Under the pieces are notes generated by a model. The model searched no databases, was not told the DNA's origin, and saw only the letters and a program-made list of their open reading frames with translations. Source: Strigops habroptila (lineage: Eukaryota; Chordata; Aves; Psittaciformes; Psittacidae). From it: a stretch of 64,000 bases of DNA. Below are positions 37,401 through 51,436 of the stretch, piece after piece. The DNA is taken from positions 58,087,743 to 58,151,742 of the forward strand of contig NC_044278.2 in the NCBI RefSeq assembly GCF_004027225.2, read 5' to 3'. Numbering within the stretch: position 1 is the first letter of the stretch; every line of letters begins with the position of its first letter. The translations under genes and the position numbers were made by a program.

Positions 37401-39301
37401 GCTAAAGGGACTATTATGACATTTTAGAGGAAAGTAATTCGCCTGGAAATTCAGCTACTGGTAAAGAGGCAAGTTAGAAGAAGAAGAATAAAGTTTTTAT
37501 CATGCTTTTTTACAACTTATAAACTTTTCAAATCATGCTTTCAAGCTTCCTGAGATCTGACATGTCAATTTTAAAACATTAGAGGGTGACACAAAAATTA
37601 CAAAATGTAAAGGGGAGATGTTTCAGGGTTTCAGTACTGGGCTGCACTTGGCAGCGTGGAGCCACTGACTTACCCAGGGGCACTTGGAGCAATATTGCTC
37701 TCTGGAAAGCTCATCTCTTCAGATCATTCAAGAGCAGAAGGCAGATTTCTTCAGAGGGCCTGGTGCTGCCAAATGTGGTTCAGAGAGTATTATTGGGGCA
37801 ATCCAGGAAGGACAATTACACCTGCTCTAAATGGTGGCTGAGCACCAAGCTGAGTACGTAAGAGGATGGAAATGGGAAGAGATGATAAGATGCCAAGTTG
37901 GCCAGTGCAGTTAAAAACATACTGGCAAGCTTCCTTCCCTGCTTCTCTGCTGCGACCTCTCAATCACCCTTGGTACAACCGTTGTAATGCTTTGCCAAAT
38001 AGGATTACACTCCGGCAGAGGGAGAATTTACACATGCCATAGGATTTGATGAAACAGCAATTGGTAAGGATACGCCACAGTATTAACTGGAAAAAATCCA
38101 TACATATTAGGGGCAGGGGAGGTGTCCGGGTGGGGAAAAGGAGAGTTACAACCCCTGTTTGGGTGGGTTTAAGCCTGAACAACCTTTGCCTGTGTGCAGG
38201 GAGTCCTCTTGCAAGCCTTGTGCTTGTTAGAATCTAATTGCTTGCTGATCGTGCTGCTGGCGAACTGGTGCAAATAGAGATGATCCCTCATTAATGCAGA
38301 AGCTTACATGAGACCAGCTCCAAGGAATAGTTTCAATAGTGTCTAAATACTCTCTGGTCCAAGTTTCCTTACACCAGAATGCCATTTTGTTAACATATCT
38401 GACAGAAAAAAAGAAAAAATCATTGGGAAGTCTGACTGGGAACTGCCTCCTCATATTTTTAAAAGTAGGTCTGTGAGTTTGTCTTAGAGGGTATTTGTGG
38501 CCTGGAACTGTGTGGAAATGCATTCGGAGACACATCACCAGTCAAGAGGCCAGAGGGCAAACAGCCGCTATTAATTGCCTTGCAGCTAGGCAGGAGCCAA
38601 AACGCTGCCCTTTGGTCTCGCTCATCTGGAGAGAGCATAGTACAGCTGTAAACAGCTGTAAAGAGCTGTCAGGGATGGAGACAGCTACACCTACCTTTTG
38701 CTTTTTGCCTTGCATGTTAAAAGAAAAAAGGAAATGAAAAAATCAGCTCACAGGTAGCTACACACGGATTACTTCTCTTCCTCTTCTGAAGCCCAAGACA
38801 TCAGCCTTCTTTTGCACAAGAAGCGAGCTGCATGTTGAGATACCCTGTGATTATAAACTCACCTCAGCAAAATTACTGAGGGTCAAGAATTTGGGGACTC
38901 ACGAGATAATCTGATTGGCAGGACAATTAGGTATAGGCTGCGTGCTTTCATTTCTACTGGAAAGAGGAAACGTGGTGTAATTACAACTCCTGTCTCTGGC
39001 TTGTGTGATGACAGAGGTCAGATGAGGTGATCAGGATACTCCCTCTGGCCGTAAAAATCTATTAACCTCGCTTTGCACTGCATGTGGCTCAGGCACACAG
39101 AAATTCAATACCTGTCCACCATCTGAAAGCTTTCTTGACAAGGAGGAAGAAGTAAAAGCATCGAGGTGAGCAGGGTTTCTCTCCAATTTTTCCATTGAAA
39201 TAGCTGGAGAGAAGCTGCCAGGTGAAGTGTTCAGCTTCGAGGCATGGCCAGGTTTTGGGGGGGTCTGCGACAGGCATACCTGAGCTGGGAGCCTGAGACG
39301 A

Positions 39302-39351
39302 GCTCCCAGCTGGGAGCCTGGGACGAGCACCCCAGCCCAAAGCTGGGGTGC
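39302..39351. repeat. palindrome plus adjacent hairpin
   Basis: GCTCCCAGCTGGGAGC at 39302-39317 is a perfect 16-bp palindrome. Ten bases later GCACCCCAGC (39327-39336), a five-base loop and GCTGGGGTGC (39342-39351) form a perfect 10-bp stem. The block also contains a near-repeat of the preceding CAGCTGGGAGCCTG-type sequence. Confidence 0.8.
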
Positions 39352-42300
39352 GCTGCAGAGCTGCTCAGCAAATGATGGACAACTCTAGGTGTGGCAGGCC
39401 GCAGGGATTCCCACACTCACCAAAGGTGCTGCTTTCTTTACTTAAAGGGAATGGAGAAGGAAAATCTGGTGGAGACTTGCTACCCTTTCTCATAAAATGA
39501 AGACTCTTGAGCACAGGAAATTAGGCTGCCCCAGAAACAGGCCAGAAAATCACCATACTCCAGAGACTGTGGTCTTTATTTTTGCACGTATAGGGCAGGA
39601 GGATTTTTTGAATGAGGATCCTACTGATTTATCAGCTTTCTTAGGGGATAGTTTTTGAAGAAAGGGTCTAGTGACAGTTTCTAGTTAATTTGGTAATCTG
39701 CCTTACTGAGTGGGTGATTCATAGGCCTTAAGTTAGGTATCTAAATGTAAAAATGTCCAAGCTTGAGCCAGCCAGACTTTTACTCCCTTTGTAATTGGTA
39801 GGAAAAACAGAAGAGATGGCAAAGGCAGATCAGACTACTCACGCCCTGGAGATGCCTATTTCCCTGCATCATCTACACAAGGAGTCTCGGGTGACCACTT
39901 CAGGCTTCAACACCTGATTTACAGGAATCCAAAGTTAGGTGAGATTCCTAGCAGCCGTCAGAGTGAAAACAGCAATGCTTTTCACAGATGATGTAAACAG
40001 TATTAGAGAGGAAAAAAAGCCACCTAATAATCAATCATTAGCTTAATTAGCTCCAAGCTATGAAATCAGACAGTTCCAACTGGAGGCCAAATCCAGCCTG
40101 TGGGCTGATTCCATCTGGCTTAGCTCTACTTCTGCTGTGGCTGTGTGGTGGGATGGGAGGCAATGAGGACCAGCTGTTAGCACGCTGGGTGAAGTCCAGT
40201 GGTTCCTCTTGCCTCCTACCACGCTTGTGCACAGCCAAACCCTCCACCCGGGGAGGTGCTGTGCCCACATGGCTCACAAGGGGAGCTTCCAAATGGGCAT
40301 CTGGGCTCCAGGAACACAAAACAAAGCTTGGACCACCCTGTGAATTAAGTCATTCTTCTTGGCCAAAAAGAGACTTAGGAAAGTAAACATCTTGAAGCTT
40401 GTATTGCACAGCTCTGCTTTCAAAAACCCAAATTAAACGCCTGGATGTGTAGCTTGTGCTGAGAGGAAGCATTTGTGCAGTCAGGGTTCATGCAATTTCC
40501 TTATTCCCTTTGGAGGAATTTTCACAAAGAAAATAGGACTTCGTGTTTTCTGACATTTGCTTTAACTGAAAGGCATTGTGAGGACTTTTACAGAATACCA
40601 ATTAGACTCACAGGTTAGCAAGAGAGAGCTATGTACTTCATGTTGGCTGAGGTCACTGCACAGCAGAAGAAAAAAGTCAGAGCTATTCACAAACAGCCTA
40701 TCCCAGAGCTGCAAATCTGATTTCTCCACTTTAGCCAGATGGGGGTTGTTAGCAGAAGCAGTGTCTTTCCTTATATCAGCTGATCCTGTTAGGAAAGAGT
40801 AGACTAGCCGCTGGGCTGCTAGCAAAGTCTGAAACAGAACCTGGCAACCAGAAGAAGAGCTTCTAATCCCGGGGGATCATCTGGGCTTTTCTTTCAACTA
40901 CATCAGCCAGTCTAGAAAGAAATAACACCTCACTATAAATCATTACTTACTTCTATGTTTGACAATCACAGCTACTGCAACATTGCTTTTAATTCCTATC
41001 TCTATTCAACAACTGTGTGGCTCAGGTCCCTCTTAAAATATCCTCATGATGTTCAGTGCTTTTGGGTTTGTAAACAGCTTTTTCTGTTAGTTTTACGGGT
41101 GCTGCCTGTTAACTTCAGGGCTGCTGGTGCCATGGGACAGGTTGTGCTCTCAGGTCTCCAGGGAAAGCCCAGATGCTCTGTGCTGGGCTCAGAGACAGCT
41201 GGGCACTGCGGCAGTCCTGGTATAGCACATAGGTGATGTTTTACAGAGGCAAAGCAGTCCTATATCCCAGAGAAACCTTTCTGCATAGTCCTCTGTCTTG
41301 AGAAAGCTGTAGAGCAAAGTGTACCTTGTGTTCTGAAGGTCCTTTCCTCAATGGCTGCCACACAGCAAATACACCTGCCTGGTTTATTGACACAGCGCAA
41401 AGCAGGAGGACAAGAGGGATTCCCTGAGGTAGAGACCAGACACTCAGAGACAGGCATCACCACTCTGAGCTAAAAGAAGGACAGACCATTCCCTAATGCT
41501 CCTGTTCCTGCCTGCATCCAGCTTCTCCATCACCTAACCAGTCCAAAGGCCACCCCTATCTGGCCAAATGCAAGGTTAGTCCTCTGGAGCAGGAGGCTTG
41601 CTTGGGCCACCTAGCCTCATAGTGTCAGGATGGGAGGAGAGAGATAAGTGAATAGTGGACTGCTCTCATTTCCTGAGAAGCACAGCTGGAGTTCACTCAT
41701 GAACAGCCCCAGAGGCACATCCTTGTGCTGTCTTACAGCTATTTTCAGAGTGAGACAGTGAAAACATGCATGAGAAGGAATATGTTGTAATGTTATAGCA
41801 CATCTTCCCAGTGGCGTGGAGCATAAAAAATCTACTTTTCCTATGGCAGTAATGCGCAGTGTTTAACAAAAATAAGTTAAGTAAAGCCAAGGTAAATTGG
41901 AACTATTTACTCTCATTTTTTATTTGTGTTATTTCTAATTCAGCAGACAGAATTACTTGCCATCTCGCGTTGGTATGAAACAAAGGGAATATCTCTAATA
42001 GTGATACATCCATACAGAACAGAATTTAGCCACCTACACAGCTTTAATCAGAACATCTTTCAGTGCTCATAAGGGGAATTAATCCAAGTAACAGGTTTCA
42101 AATTGACCACACTGGTTTTTCTGAGTTAAGATCTCTGTCATTTCTTGGCATTTGTCTCCATCTGTCACATTAACCTTCCTCTGATTTGTCTCTTTTGAGT
42201 GCCAGCTAACCAGGGTCAGAGACAGCCATGACGTGGCCAGGAGAGCCTTGAGGTAGTGCAGCTCTGTCCTCATTACCCAGCTTGGCACACTTGCATCAGG

Positions 42301-45300
42301 CAATGCTTATGTGGCAGCTGAGACTGAAGCCCCTGAGAGTCCCCCAGTTAATCTGTTATTAACAGAACAGTGTTAAACACTGTGTCTTGAACAGAACAGT
42401 GAAAAATGTCATTGTTCTTGATGGGTGTTTCCTCTCACAGCTGACCTAAGCCCAAGTCCCAGTCCTCTAACTCCTCACCAGTGTGTATCATCTGTCTCTA
42501 TAATGTTTCTATTGCTCTACACTGTAACCATGTAGGCAATGTCTGTGCTGCAAAAGAAAGAGGGTTAGATACCAATGCCTGGCCCTAAATCCAAGTGGCT
42601 CATGGGTACAGCTCCTATATAAATATACATAAATATGCATGATGAAATTCTACTTACCTTCAGTTCACATGAGCTGAAGGAGAATGGGTAGCTGCTGTCT
42701 TTTCTAAATTTTAGTCCACATGGTCCTTAGGCTAAATAAATTGAAGAAATAGTTGCTCTACTCAGGTTGATATGAGGCATAGTGTACAGACATAGCATAT
42801 AGCAACAACCTTCTCATTGAACTTATTAGTAAAAGAACAGCTTGCAATGCTAGGAAGAGTTCATTGTCAATTAATGACAGTGTAGTCTTAAAGCAATATT
42901 TGGAAAGTACATACAGGCACATGCACATGCATGCACACACCACCTGATTCATGTCCTGCTCTTTCTCAAGTTCTCTGGGCACTACATGTAAAGTGAGATC
43001 CTTATTTCTTTAAATAACTCATTTCTTCCTCTTTCAATGAACTTACTCATGCTCTTTGAACTTCAAGGTAGAAAAATCAAAGGCAGTCACTGTGTCTCTT
43101 AGGAGTTCTTGACCTACTTTGTACTGATCAGTTCTCATCTCCTACAGAAATGTGGAAACTGTGTCAGAAGGATTTACACAATAAGCTGTCAAGAATGTTT
43201 CTTCTTTTAACTTTATGCATTGCAAGGAAAAGAACCTGAGAGGAATACGCAGAAACTTCAGGTGCAATTGTAGGGAGCGTGTCTGTGTGAACAGATAATG
43301 TAAAAGATACCTCTGTGGGCTCAAGAGGCTACTTGAAGAAGTTGTCGAGTATAATTCGGAAAAGTGTCTCTAAATTCTTTCATGTTGGCAGTAAAATCAG
43401 AACTATTGCAGACTGATTTTGTTGGCAGAGAAAGGAGAAATTTGAAAACTTGGGAGAGGAGGGGAAGAGAAAAATATTTTGCCACCTGAAGAAAAAATGC
43501 CACTAATCAGTCATTGGTCAATACTATGAAATAAAGGCTCATAATTAAAAATACTAATGCATTATGAACATAGGACTTCATATGGCAAATAATCAGAGGC
43601 CTGGTTAGGCACTAGTTCGACCACCTCTCAACCTGGCAAATGCCCATTTTATCAGCAATTCAGGACACTGCTCTGCAGAGACCAGGACAAATTAGGTTTC
43701 TTTGAGAGATAGTCTTTGAATTCTCCCAGAACAACAAAAAAAAACTAGTTACCTTTATAGCCTTGCTCTGTCCCCTCTCCTTCCGCTCCTTCCTGGGACT
43801 TTGTTACCAATGAGGATTTCTCCCCCAGGCAGGCTCTGAGGACCATACCTAGGATGCAACAGATATGGAACAACAGTCTTACAGCTTGCGCACAGTGAAT
43901 AAACAACCTTCTGAGGAAGTGGCACCTTGCAAGAATAAGAAAGAGTTTTGGTCACTGTCATCAGGGTCAGTCTCATGGTTGTCACTGATCACCCAGACAC
44001 GAGTGGGTCACATCAGGCAGAGCTGATCTCTCCTGTAAGTCTTGTACGGTTCTCTGCTAAAACAACCAACATGCCATGCATTTGTTGCTTGGAAATGCCC
44101 TTGTTTCTGGTAGCAAATATTTCTCTACATGGGTAGCAGTGTTAAGTGTGTTGGTACCACCATCAAAACACTACCAGCTTTTTTGAATACAAAGAATTTA
44201 ATTTTTGGCATATTCATGAAGAGGTTCAGTATCTTTTTGTGCCAGTATCTCTGTGGCTGTGTGTGTATACGCATATATGCACATGCAGGTGACTGCTTTT
44301 TCGCAAGCCTTTACTGTGAAAAGTACACCCTGTATCTCTACATCCCACTTAAATACTTTGTGGGGACAAAAGCAAGGCAAACCTGCATCATTACTGTAAT
44401 CCATCCAGTACTTTTCCATTGAGCACTGCCAGAAAAATGCCTCCAATTCAAGGGCAGAGCTTTTCTCAGACTATGGAAGAAAGTCTGCCTGTAAGAGAAA
44501 AACTGATCTAAAAGATGTTGGATCCTTCAGTGACAATTAACTTAAAGCTACAGCAGCAGCGGCATTGCCAGACGGGTAAGCTGCATCAAATGCGATGCTG
44601 ATCTCACATTGCCCCTTAAAGAGTGACCAGTCCTGAGCACAGAGGGATTTAATTGCCAGCATTTCCTGCACTGTGTGGCAGTTTGTCAGCAGGTTCTCTG
44701 AACAGCTTGGTTTAACAACTGTACAGCAGTTGCCCCATGAGATAACATGGGTTTGCTGTGCCCAGAGCTTGTAGCACCTTTGCTCCAGGCCATCTTCTCA
44801 TGCTTTCCCCAGCCCCAAACCTGTCCCCATAGCTGCTATTGGGACTCAGTTTGGATCTTGCTCCTTTCTGCAATGTTTTCTTTCAAGTTGGAGGTGATGT
44901 GCAGGGATGAGCAGGACTATGCTGTGCCTCCTGCGGCTGTTTGCCATGAGCTCCTTCAGACCATTGGAGCTGGACCCCATGCTATGAAAGGAGGTGTGTG
45001 ACCCAGGCTGGCCTTCCTCCCAGCCAACAGAATGCCCTCTTCTCCCCTGCAGCCAGTGTGCTGCGCCACATCCCAGAAAGACCATGAGATGCTTCTCTGG
45101 AAGAGAAAGGAATGTGATAGGCAACTTCCATTTAAAGCCTGCTTGTGAGAATGCTTCAGTGTGATGTTGTAAATACAAGCAGGCCTGTTCTCATGCATAC
45201 AGATGAATGCATCACACCACTGCGTTGTTCTGAGCACAGCTATTAAAATAAGGGGAGTTTGATAGGTAATCACCACCATACATTAAACCTATGGCCTGCC

Positions 45301-48300
45301 AGAGCCATCTCTTCTCCATTTTGTATGTGTACCAGCAGTAACCAGGTAACAGTAAACTGATTTACATTCCAGGGCGATTATCCGCAGTGATGCACTCCAT
45401 TAAATGGGCGGACGGTGGCTTACTTTTCATAATCCATGGTGACATGCTGGAAATGAAAGTGACAAAAATCATAGATAGCTCTTTGGCTGAAGATTCAAAA
45501 GAAAAGGCAGAGAAGAAAGAGAGAGGCCCAGGGGCTTGTGCCTGCAAAATGCCAAGTCAGGCTGCAATGTGCCAAGTGCCTCCATTTCCACTTGAGGGCT
45601 GTGAAAGGAGGGTACTGAGCCCCCCAGAGAGTGCGGAATGGAGCTCTCATTTGGGAAGTAAACATTCATTTCTTTGCAAATATCATTTTCTGTGGTTCAA
45701 AGAACATTAAACCAAATGCAATCTTTGAATTTGCTACTTTTCAAGTACTTTTCTATTTTTTATGAAGGAATGTCTATGAATCTGTGTATGCCAGTGTGTA
45801 TTTGAGGATTTAGCTCAACACACAGTTAGTCTGAAAAACAAGCTATTACTGACCCAAGATCATGAAAGCAAGTAATGAAGACTGAGATGGATGGAACAAA
45901 TAGAAATTGCTGAAGAGATTCTCAGACGCCTGAAATTTGTATTAGGCTGCAATTTTTTTAAGCCATAGGACACTTGAATAGAGATAAACACTCAAACTGG
46001 GTCAGCTCACAGGCACTCAACAATTCCACATCTCAATGGCTGCTTCTTGGGTCACAGAGTCGAATGCTGCACTGTTAAATAAATAAATCAGGCCATCATT
46101 TGTGTCTTCAGGTTTCTGAGGCCAATTGTGGGCACTCTGAGGTTTCTGGAAGAGCCATGATTGAAGCCAGGAATACCTGGAAAATTGTTTTACTCAAAAT
46201 TACCACGGTAAAAAAAGATTTAAATCAGCCACATATCAAGACAGCCTTTAAAATCAGAAACAAAAATAAACCCCTACAGACTTGCCTTAAAAGATAGCTC
46301 CAAACTTGACAGCTCTGAAGTCTAATAAATGCAATATAAACACCTTTTGAGCAAAACATACTAGCGAAAAGACTGTTTATTGTGTTACAAAAATCAATGC
46401 AATCAAATAGCTGTACAGTCTACCCTGTGATTCATCTTACTTTCAAGAGTAAGGGATGCTAGGATGGAATGGAATATATATGTAGCTGGAACAATTGGAA
46501 TATACATGGTGAGAAAATATAATCACTTTTTTTCAGCTTGGAATCTGACAATGACATGTGTTTTTCATTGATTTCATTAATGTATCAAAATGTTTCTGTC
46601 ACGTGGTGAAAACCACTAATTCATGAAAATGCAAATTAGATGCCACAACCCCTAAACTAACCGAGAACCTTTCATTTAGGTATAATTCTGAAATACTACC
46701 ATCAGCCAGTCTTCTGCTGGCATGCAGGATATGCTATCATCATTCGCACATATATTTTTGTGTGAGTTAGACTTGCAGCTCATATTTTCAAAGTATTTGT
46801 GTCAGTCTCTGGGCTCCTTTGCTTTAAATTAAATATCTATCTGCATGAAAAGGATTGGCAGTGTCACCAGCAGCATCTCTTTACTCTAAATGCAGGATGA
46901 TTCAAGCAGAAATTAAATTATAATCAAGTAATACCTATCTTGCATGCAACTGTTGGCCCCTTACTTGCCAGGACTGAGGTAGATATCCACATTTTTCCAG
47001 TGTTTTGAATGTTAACTATTAGAGCTCACAATATGGGAAATGAGCTCACTGTGTTTTGTAAGGCCAGTCTTTGCCCCACAAGCTATATTCCTGCTAAGAA
47101 TGTGTCTATAGGAGAAAGCAAGCAAGTCCTAATAGAGCTCTGAGCATCCTTAGAGCTGCATGAGTGTTGTGCTTAATTCAATCATACCCCAAGAAACAAA
47201 GAGCTGAAGGGTTCATGCTTGGCACCAGGCTGGCTACGGCTACTCTGATTTTGCTTCACAACACCACAGCAAGACTACTTCTGCCTACAAAGCCCTGCGG
47301 ACATATCCTAGTCAGCATCTCCCAGCTCTTAAACAAATAAAGTGCACAGGTGTGGAGATGAGGGGACAAGAGGGTCGTGGTCATGGTGCTGGACTGAATC
47401 TGCATTTTTCTGTGTAGCCTTGGGCTGATCATTCCTTTTACTCCCATCTTAACTCCTCACCTGAAAAACTAAGATAAAGGTACTGGTTTTTATATAGTAC
47501 AAGGACAACTTTCTAAATGGTCATGAGGAGTTTGTGTACTTGGGTGGTGAGGGGCCATACAAGCACCAAGGCAGAGGGAGCAAATCAACAAGGTTGAAAT
47601 GTTAAATAATACATTGCAATAACAGTGGGGTTTATTTATTTCTTTCTAACTAGGAGAATTTCTAAAAGGACAGTAAAGTGATGGCAACCAGCTCATCGCA
47701 TCACAGCCCATCACAGCTCTCCTTCTCTCCTGTGCTGTCACGCTGTGCACCCACTGAATGAATAGGCAAACCCAACCTCATTTCGGCTTGGGACACAGGC
47801 TGTCAGTCACTTCTGACAACAAGCATTTGGTGCCCATTTTTAGCAGGATTTTAACAGATCAATCTTTATCTGGTGGTTCAAAGAAGCAGTTCCATCTGCG
47901 TGCAGCTTGGTACTTGCAATCGCTGCACTTGATCTTTAAACGCATCATTGTTCTGAGTCACCGGCTGCTTCTGTTTTAATGTAGGTGATCTGATTCACCA
48001 AAGTGAGTTAATAATATAACTGGGGAAAATTAAGTTCCTATTTCTATGAAAGCATAAATGTTATCTGAGATGGTGACATTTACGATTCACTGAAAAATAT
48101 GATTTGTTTTATATGCAGTTGTTGAGCTGCCAAGGAGCTTTTTTTATTTCTAGCAATTTAAGCTTCTCTGTGAAGTAGATGATTTAAGACAGGCAGAGGA
48201 TGCTTTTTCCTCACTGTTCCATTATGTCTGCCTCTTCCCTTTACTCTTGGTCTGCAGCAGGCATAGAAGCAGCTCTGGTTAGAAATCACTGGGTAAATGT

Positions 48301-49205
48301 ACACAGCTCATTTTTCATTGTAATATGCGGGAGGGAGAAGAAAACCTCATAAAACACAGAGCCATTAAATGAAAGAAACAGACAATTCTATCATGATGGA
48401 TAACACTTACAGAGTTAAATAAAAATACACTTGCAATACCAAAGAGCAGAGCACGTTTCATTTTTATCTGCAGTGTCACTCTCCTAATGGTTTCTGTCAC
48501 AAAACCTAACCAAAACAAATCTGTGAAGCAGACAGAGTCTTGGATTTCAGGGATGCAGAGTTCTGCCAGGTGGATCAGAAAAGTAGGTCACTGGGTCATT
48601 AATGCAAACCTGACAGGAAATAAACCCCGACCCGCTGAAAAAGAAGAGGTTTAGCACATTTGTCCATTCGACACACTCTGTGCATATCATTGCCTCTAAA
48701 TAGGCATTGCAGTTCAAGCACTGCAAGCCAAGAACAGATCTGAGGACATCTCAGAGACTGAAATACCTTCGTCCTCTCATATTATGTGGACCTCACAAAT
48801 CACGTTACATAGATGGTGGGGTTTTCACACTCAAAGAACAACATATGTTACAATTCTGTGTGTCGAAGTACACTGAAAATAATTCTCAGAAATCTATATG
48901 GCCTTATTTCTATTACTGACCAAGTCACTTAACCCTTAAAATGCTTGTCATCTTTCTATGTCCTCCTAAAAGCCGAAAATATTTTTGACATTTCATTTCC
49001 ACTTGCAGCATTGTACCTTCATCTGCTTTGCAGCTTTCCCCTTGTACACCATGAGGGACATGTAGTGGGTAGGGAAAATGAGTCCGTTCCTTTGGGTACG
49101 GGGCAGGGGAAGGATGCCATGCTGAGACTCTGGTGCCCCACAGGCACCTCTTGCAGCATAGACCCCTCTGCAGCCCTTGGATGGGGTATTTTTTCATTCT
49201 GAACT

Positions 49206-49305
49206 TAATCAGAGTTTCTTGTTTTCCAGTGTTTTGGTTTGGCACCAAGTTTTTCCATTTCTCTTTTTCTTTTCCTTTTTTCATTTTTTTTTTTTTTTTT
49301 TTTTT
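49206..49305. repeat. pyrimidine-rich tract with T22
   Basis: About 100 bases of mostly C/T end in an uninterrupted run of 22 T at 49284-49305. It could be a minus-strand retroposed poly(A) tail, but no source sequence is recognisable beside it. Confidence 0.7.
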
Positions 49306-49837
49306 AATCTCATCAGGGTTTTGGATTTCCCTCCCTGAAAAACCCCTTTAAGGAAATCCAAGCCAGTGGTTAAGAAATCTGTTGCAGCATGGAAATCCCT
49401 CATGATACATTAGTTCTAGGAAATAGCTGACAAACAAAATAGTCTTTTGGTGAGCAGGGCTTTAAAAAAAACCAAACATGTAAGCAAGTAGAGAAATTTG
49501 GAGTTAAGATTTCTTAGTTCTCTTCCATGCAGTAATTTCCTTGCATTTGTTTGTCTTTTCTTTTGGCTGGCATTATATCTTTTCTGGGCCACTTGGAAAA
49601 CCTGAATGCAGATGTGGCATCATAAAAAAAAATGCAGACAGACACATCCCAGATACTAACCTGACTGGTTTAGCTCCAACTTTTCTGAAATGACAAGTAA
49701 GATAATCAACCAAATGGTGCTTGCAGCAACAGCAGATAACTGCATACATTAAAGCAGGGTAGCACATCTCTACTCTTTTATGAGGTGATGCTGACTGCCT
49801 TCTAAGGTCATGGACCTGAATGTCTTGTCCTGGCCAG

Positions 49838-51436
49838 GGCAGCTTTGTGATTCATCGAAGAGTGAAATAATTCACCTAGCACAGACAGCAGGTCTACAGC
49901 AGGAGGAGGAACAGATGCTGACCCTCCTGGTTCCCATGCATGGTCCTTACCATGAGATTACACAGCAGGTAATTGGGTTTGTGTGTCTTGAAAGAGGTGT
50001 ATGGTAAACTAGGGTATACCTACAGTTTGTAGATACTGATTTAAATCGAAGTGATTTAGGCAGTTGCTTTTAATTATGATTTCAGTCATTAACAGACAAC
50101 TGCTAGTCCTTGTTTGCCGCTTGTTTTAAATGTGTACTTCTAGAATATCTTCTCATACAAAGGCCTGTACTCAACAATTAATGTGACTTTAGATTTATTT
50201 TTGCAAGACTAAAAGGTAAACAAAATCAACATGAATTGATCTAAGGAATTATGGTTTACAAACATTTATCCTTAATTTGTAAAAGTTATTTAATTTTGAG
50301 ATGCCAGATGAAACATCTCTTGTTTATTAGGTGGTGTTTCCTTCTTAGTTACAATTTGAATGAAAATTTGAATTGATTAAAATACATGAAATCAACGTTT
50401 TGTTATTATTTGGATTATCTCAGTAATCTTGACTTAGATAAGCTGTGTGTATGGGACAAAGTGAATGTGCCATAGCTCTTTAAGAAACTAAACGGATTTA
50501 TTAAACAGAGGAGGTAACATTTCTGTTTGACTAATTAAATTAACGGCGGTCGCCTGCCTTTGGATTATGTTAGAACTTGTGGTTTTCATCCTCTCACATT
50601 ATTTTTTACTCACTAGGTTTCTTTGGGTTTTAAGTGAGTACTTGGCATTCAATTTAAATTATCTGGTCCTTGACTAGAGCTACTTGGAAAAAAGTGAAAA
50701 GCAGAAAAAGTTCCATTTATACTTACAGTAGAAGTTACCTCTGATAAAAAAAATGGTTAGTCACTGTAGCAAACCTGTATTCCAAGTGTTTACTGAATAA
50801 CTTCCCTTAGCTGTAAGATGACTTCCTTTAAAACTGTGTCTGCAAACATATACCACTTGCTACTTTTAATGTATTTTATATCATTCTAAATATGATAATG
50901 AATTTAGACCTTTCCTTATGTTGTCATATTTTACATATTAGTTTTAAACAATTATTGTTTTACAGAGAAAAATAAGATTAATTTGCTATTGTAATGTTCA
51001 GATTTTTAACGAAAAGATTAACAGACTTTCCTCTAATCAGTACAGCAAGTTGATTACATCAACAAAACAAATTTAGCAGCAGAACTGTTGCCATATATGT
51101 CAACTTATTTTATGCAGTAATAACTTGAAAGCATAATTTTATTAATTACCTCTCTAGCAGTTAAAAGTTCTTCAGTCTTATTCTGTTGATGAAGGGACAT
51201 ACGAGTGCAGTCTAATTTCTACTCAAATCCTGTGTGTAAGTCCTTGTGGAAATCAAATAAAACGAAGCATTGCTGAGTGTTTTGTTAAACTGAGAGACAG
51301 AAGACGGATGCCCACCGATGTAAAGAGATCGAGAATCACTCCAGAAAGTCTAAGCATTAATCTGACATCTCCAAGTAACACAAAAATAAAAGTTGGAGGA
51401 GCAGTCAAACAAAAATTAATGCTTCATTTTAACTAA
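49838..51436 (+). CDS. uncertain: two phase-matched segments resembling an Ig-domain gene end
   Basis: Segment A (49838 or 49885 to 49968) ends in CAG before GTAATT and reads EEEQMLTLLVPMHGPYHEITQQ-like sequence up to the donor. Segment B (51158-51436) follows a good acceptor (ATTACCTCTCTAG) and stays open for 92 codons in AT-rich DNA before a TAA. It begins LKVLQSYSVDEGTYEC, which fits the L-x-V/I...D-x-G-x-Y-x-C signature of the E-F strands of an Ig domain. Both segments join in phase 0. A Cys in segment A (if the 49838 acceptor is used) lies 57 residues before the Ig Cys, a normal disulfide spacing, but the expected Trp is absent. I do not recognise the family. It may be a real terminal exon pair, a decayed gene, or chance. 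Confidence 0.25.
50040..51150. other. AT-rich stretch with clustered TAAT motifs, possible conserved noncoding element
   Basis: It has several homeodomain-type TAATTA/ATTAA sites, including CTAATTAAATTAACGG at about 50531. An unusual CpG-containing ACGGCGGTCGCC sits inside otherwise AT-rich DNA at 50542-50553. There is no repeat signature. Conservation cannot be judged from one sequence. Confidence 0.25.

Larger units (their letters stand above)
37401..49800. other. gene-poor noncoding stretch
   Basis: No recognised gene across about 12 kb. A GC-rich palindrome and hairpin pair lies at 39302-39351 and a CA/TG-rich patch at 42905-42940. A pyrimidine-rich run ending in 22 T occupies 49206-49305. 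If mammalian synteny holds, this belongs to the PDCL3-NPAS2 interval. Confidence 0.5.
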
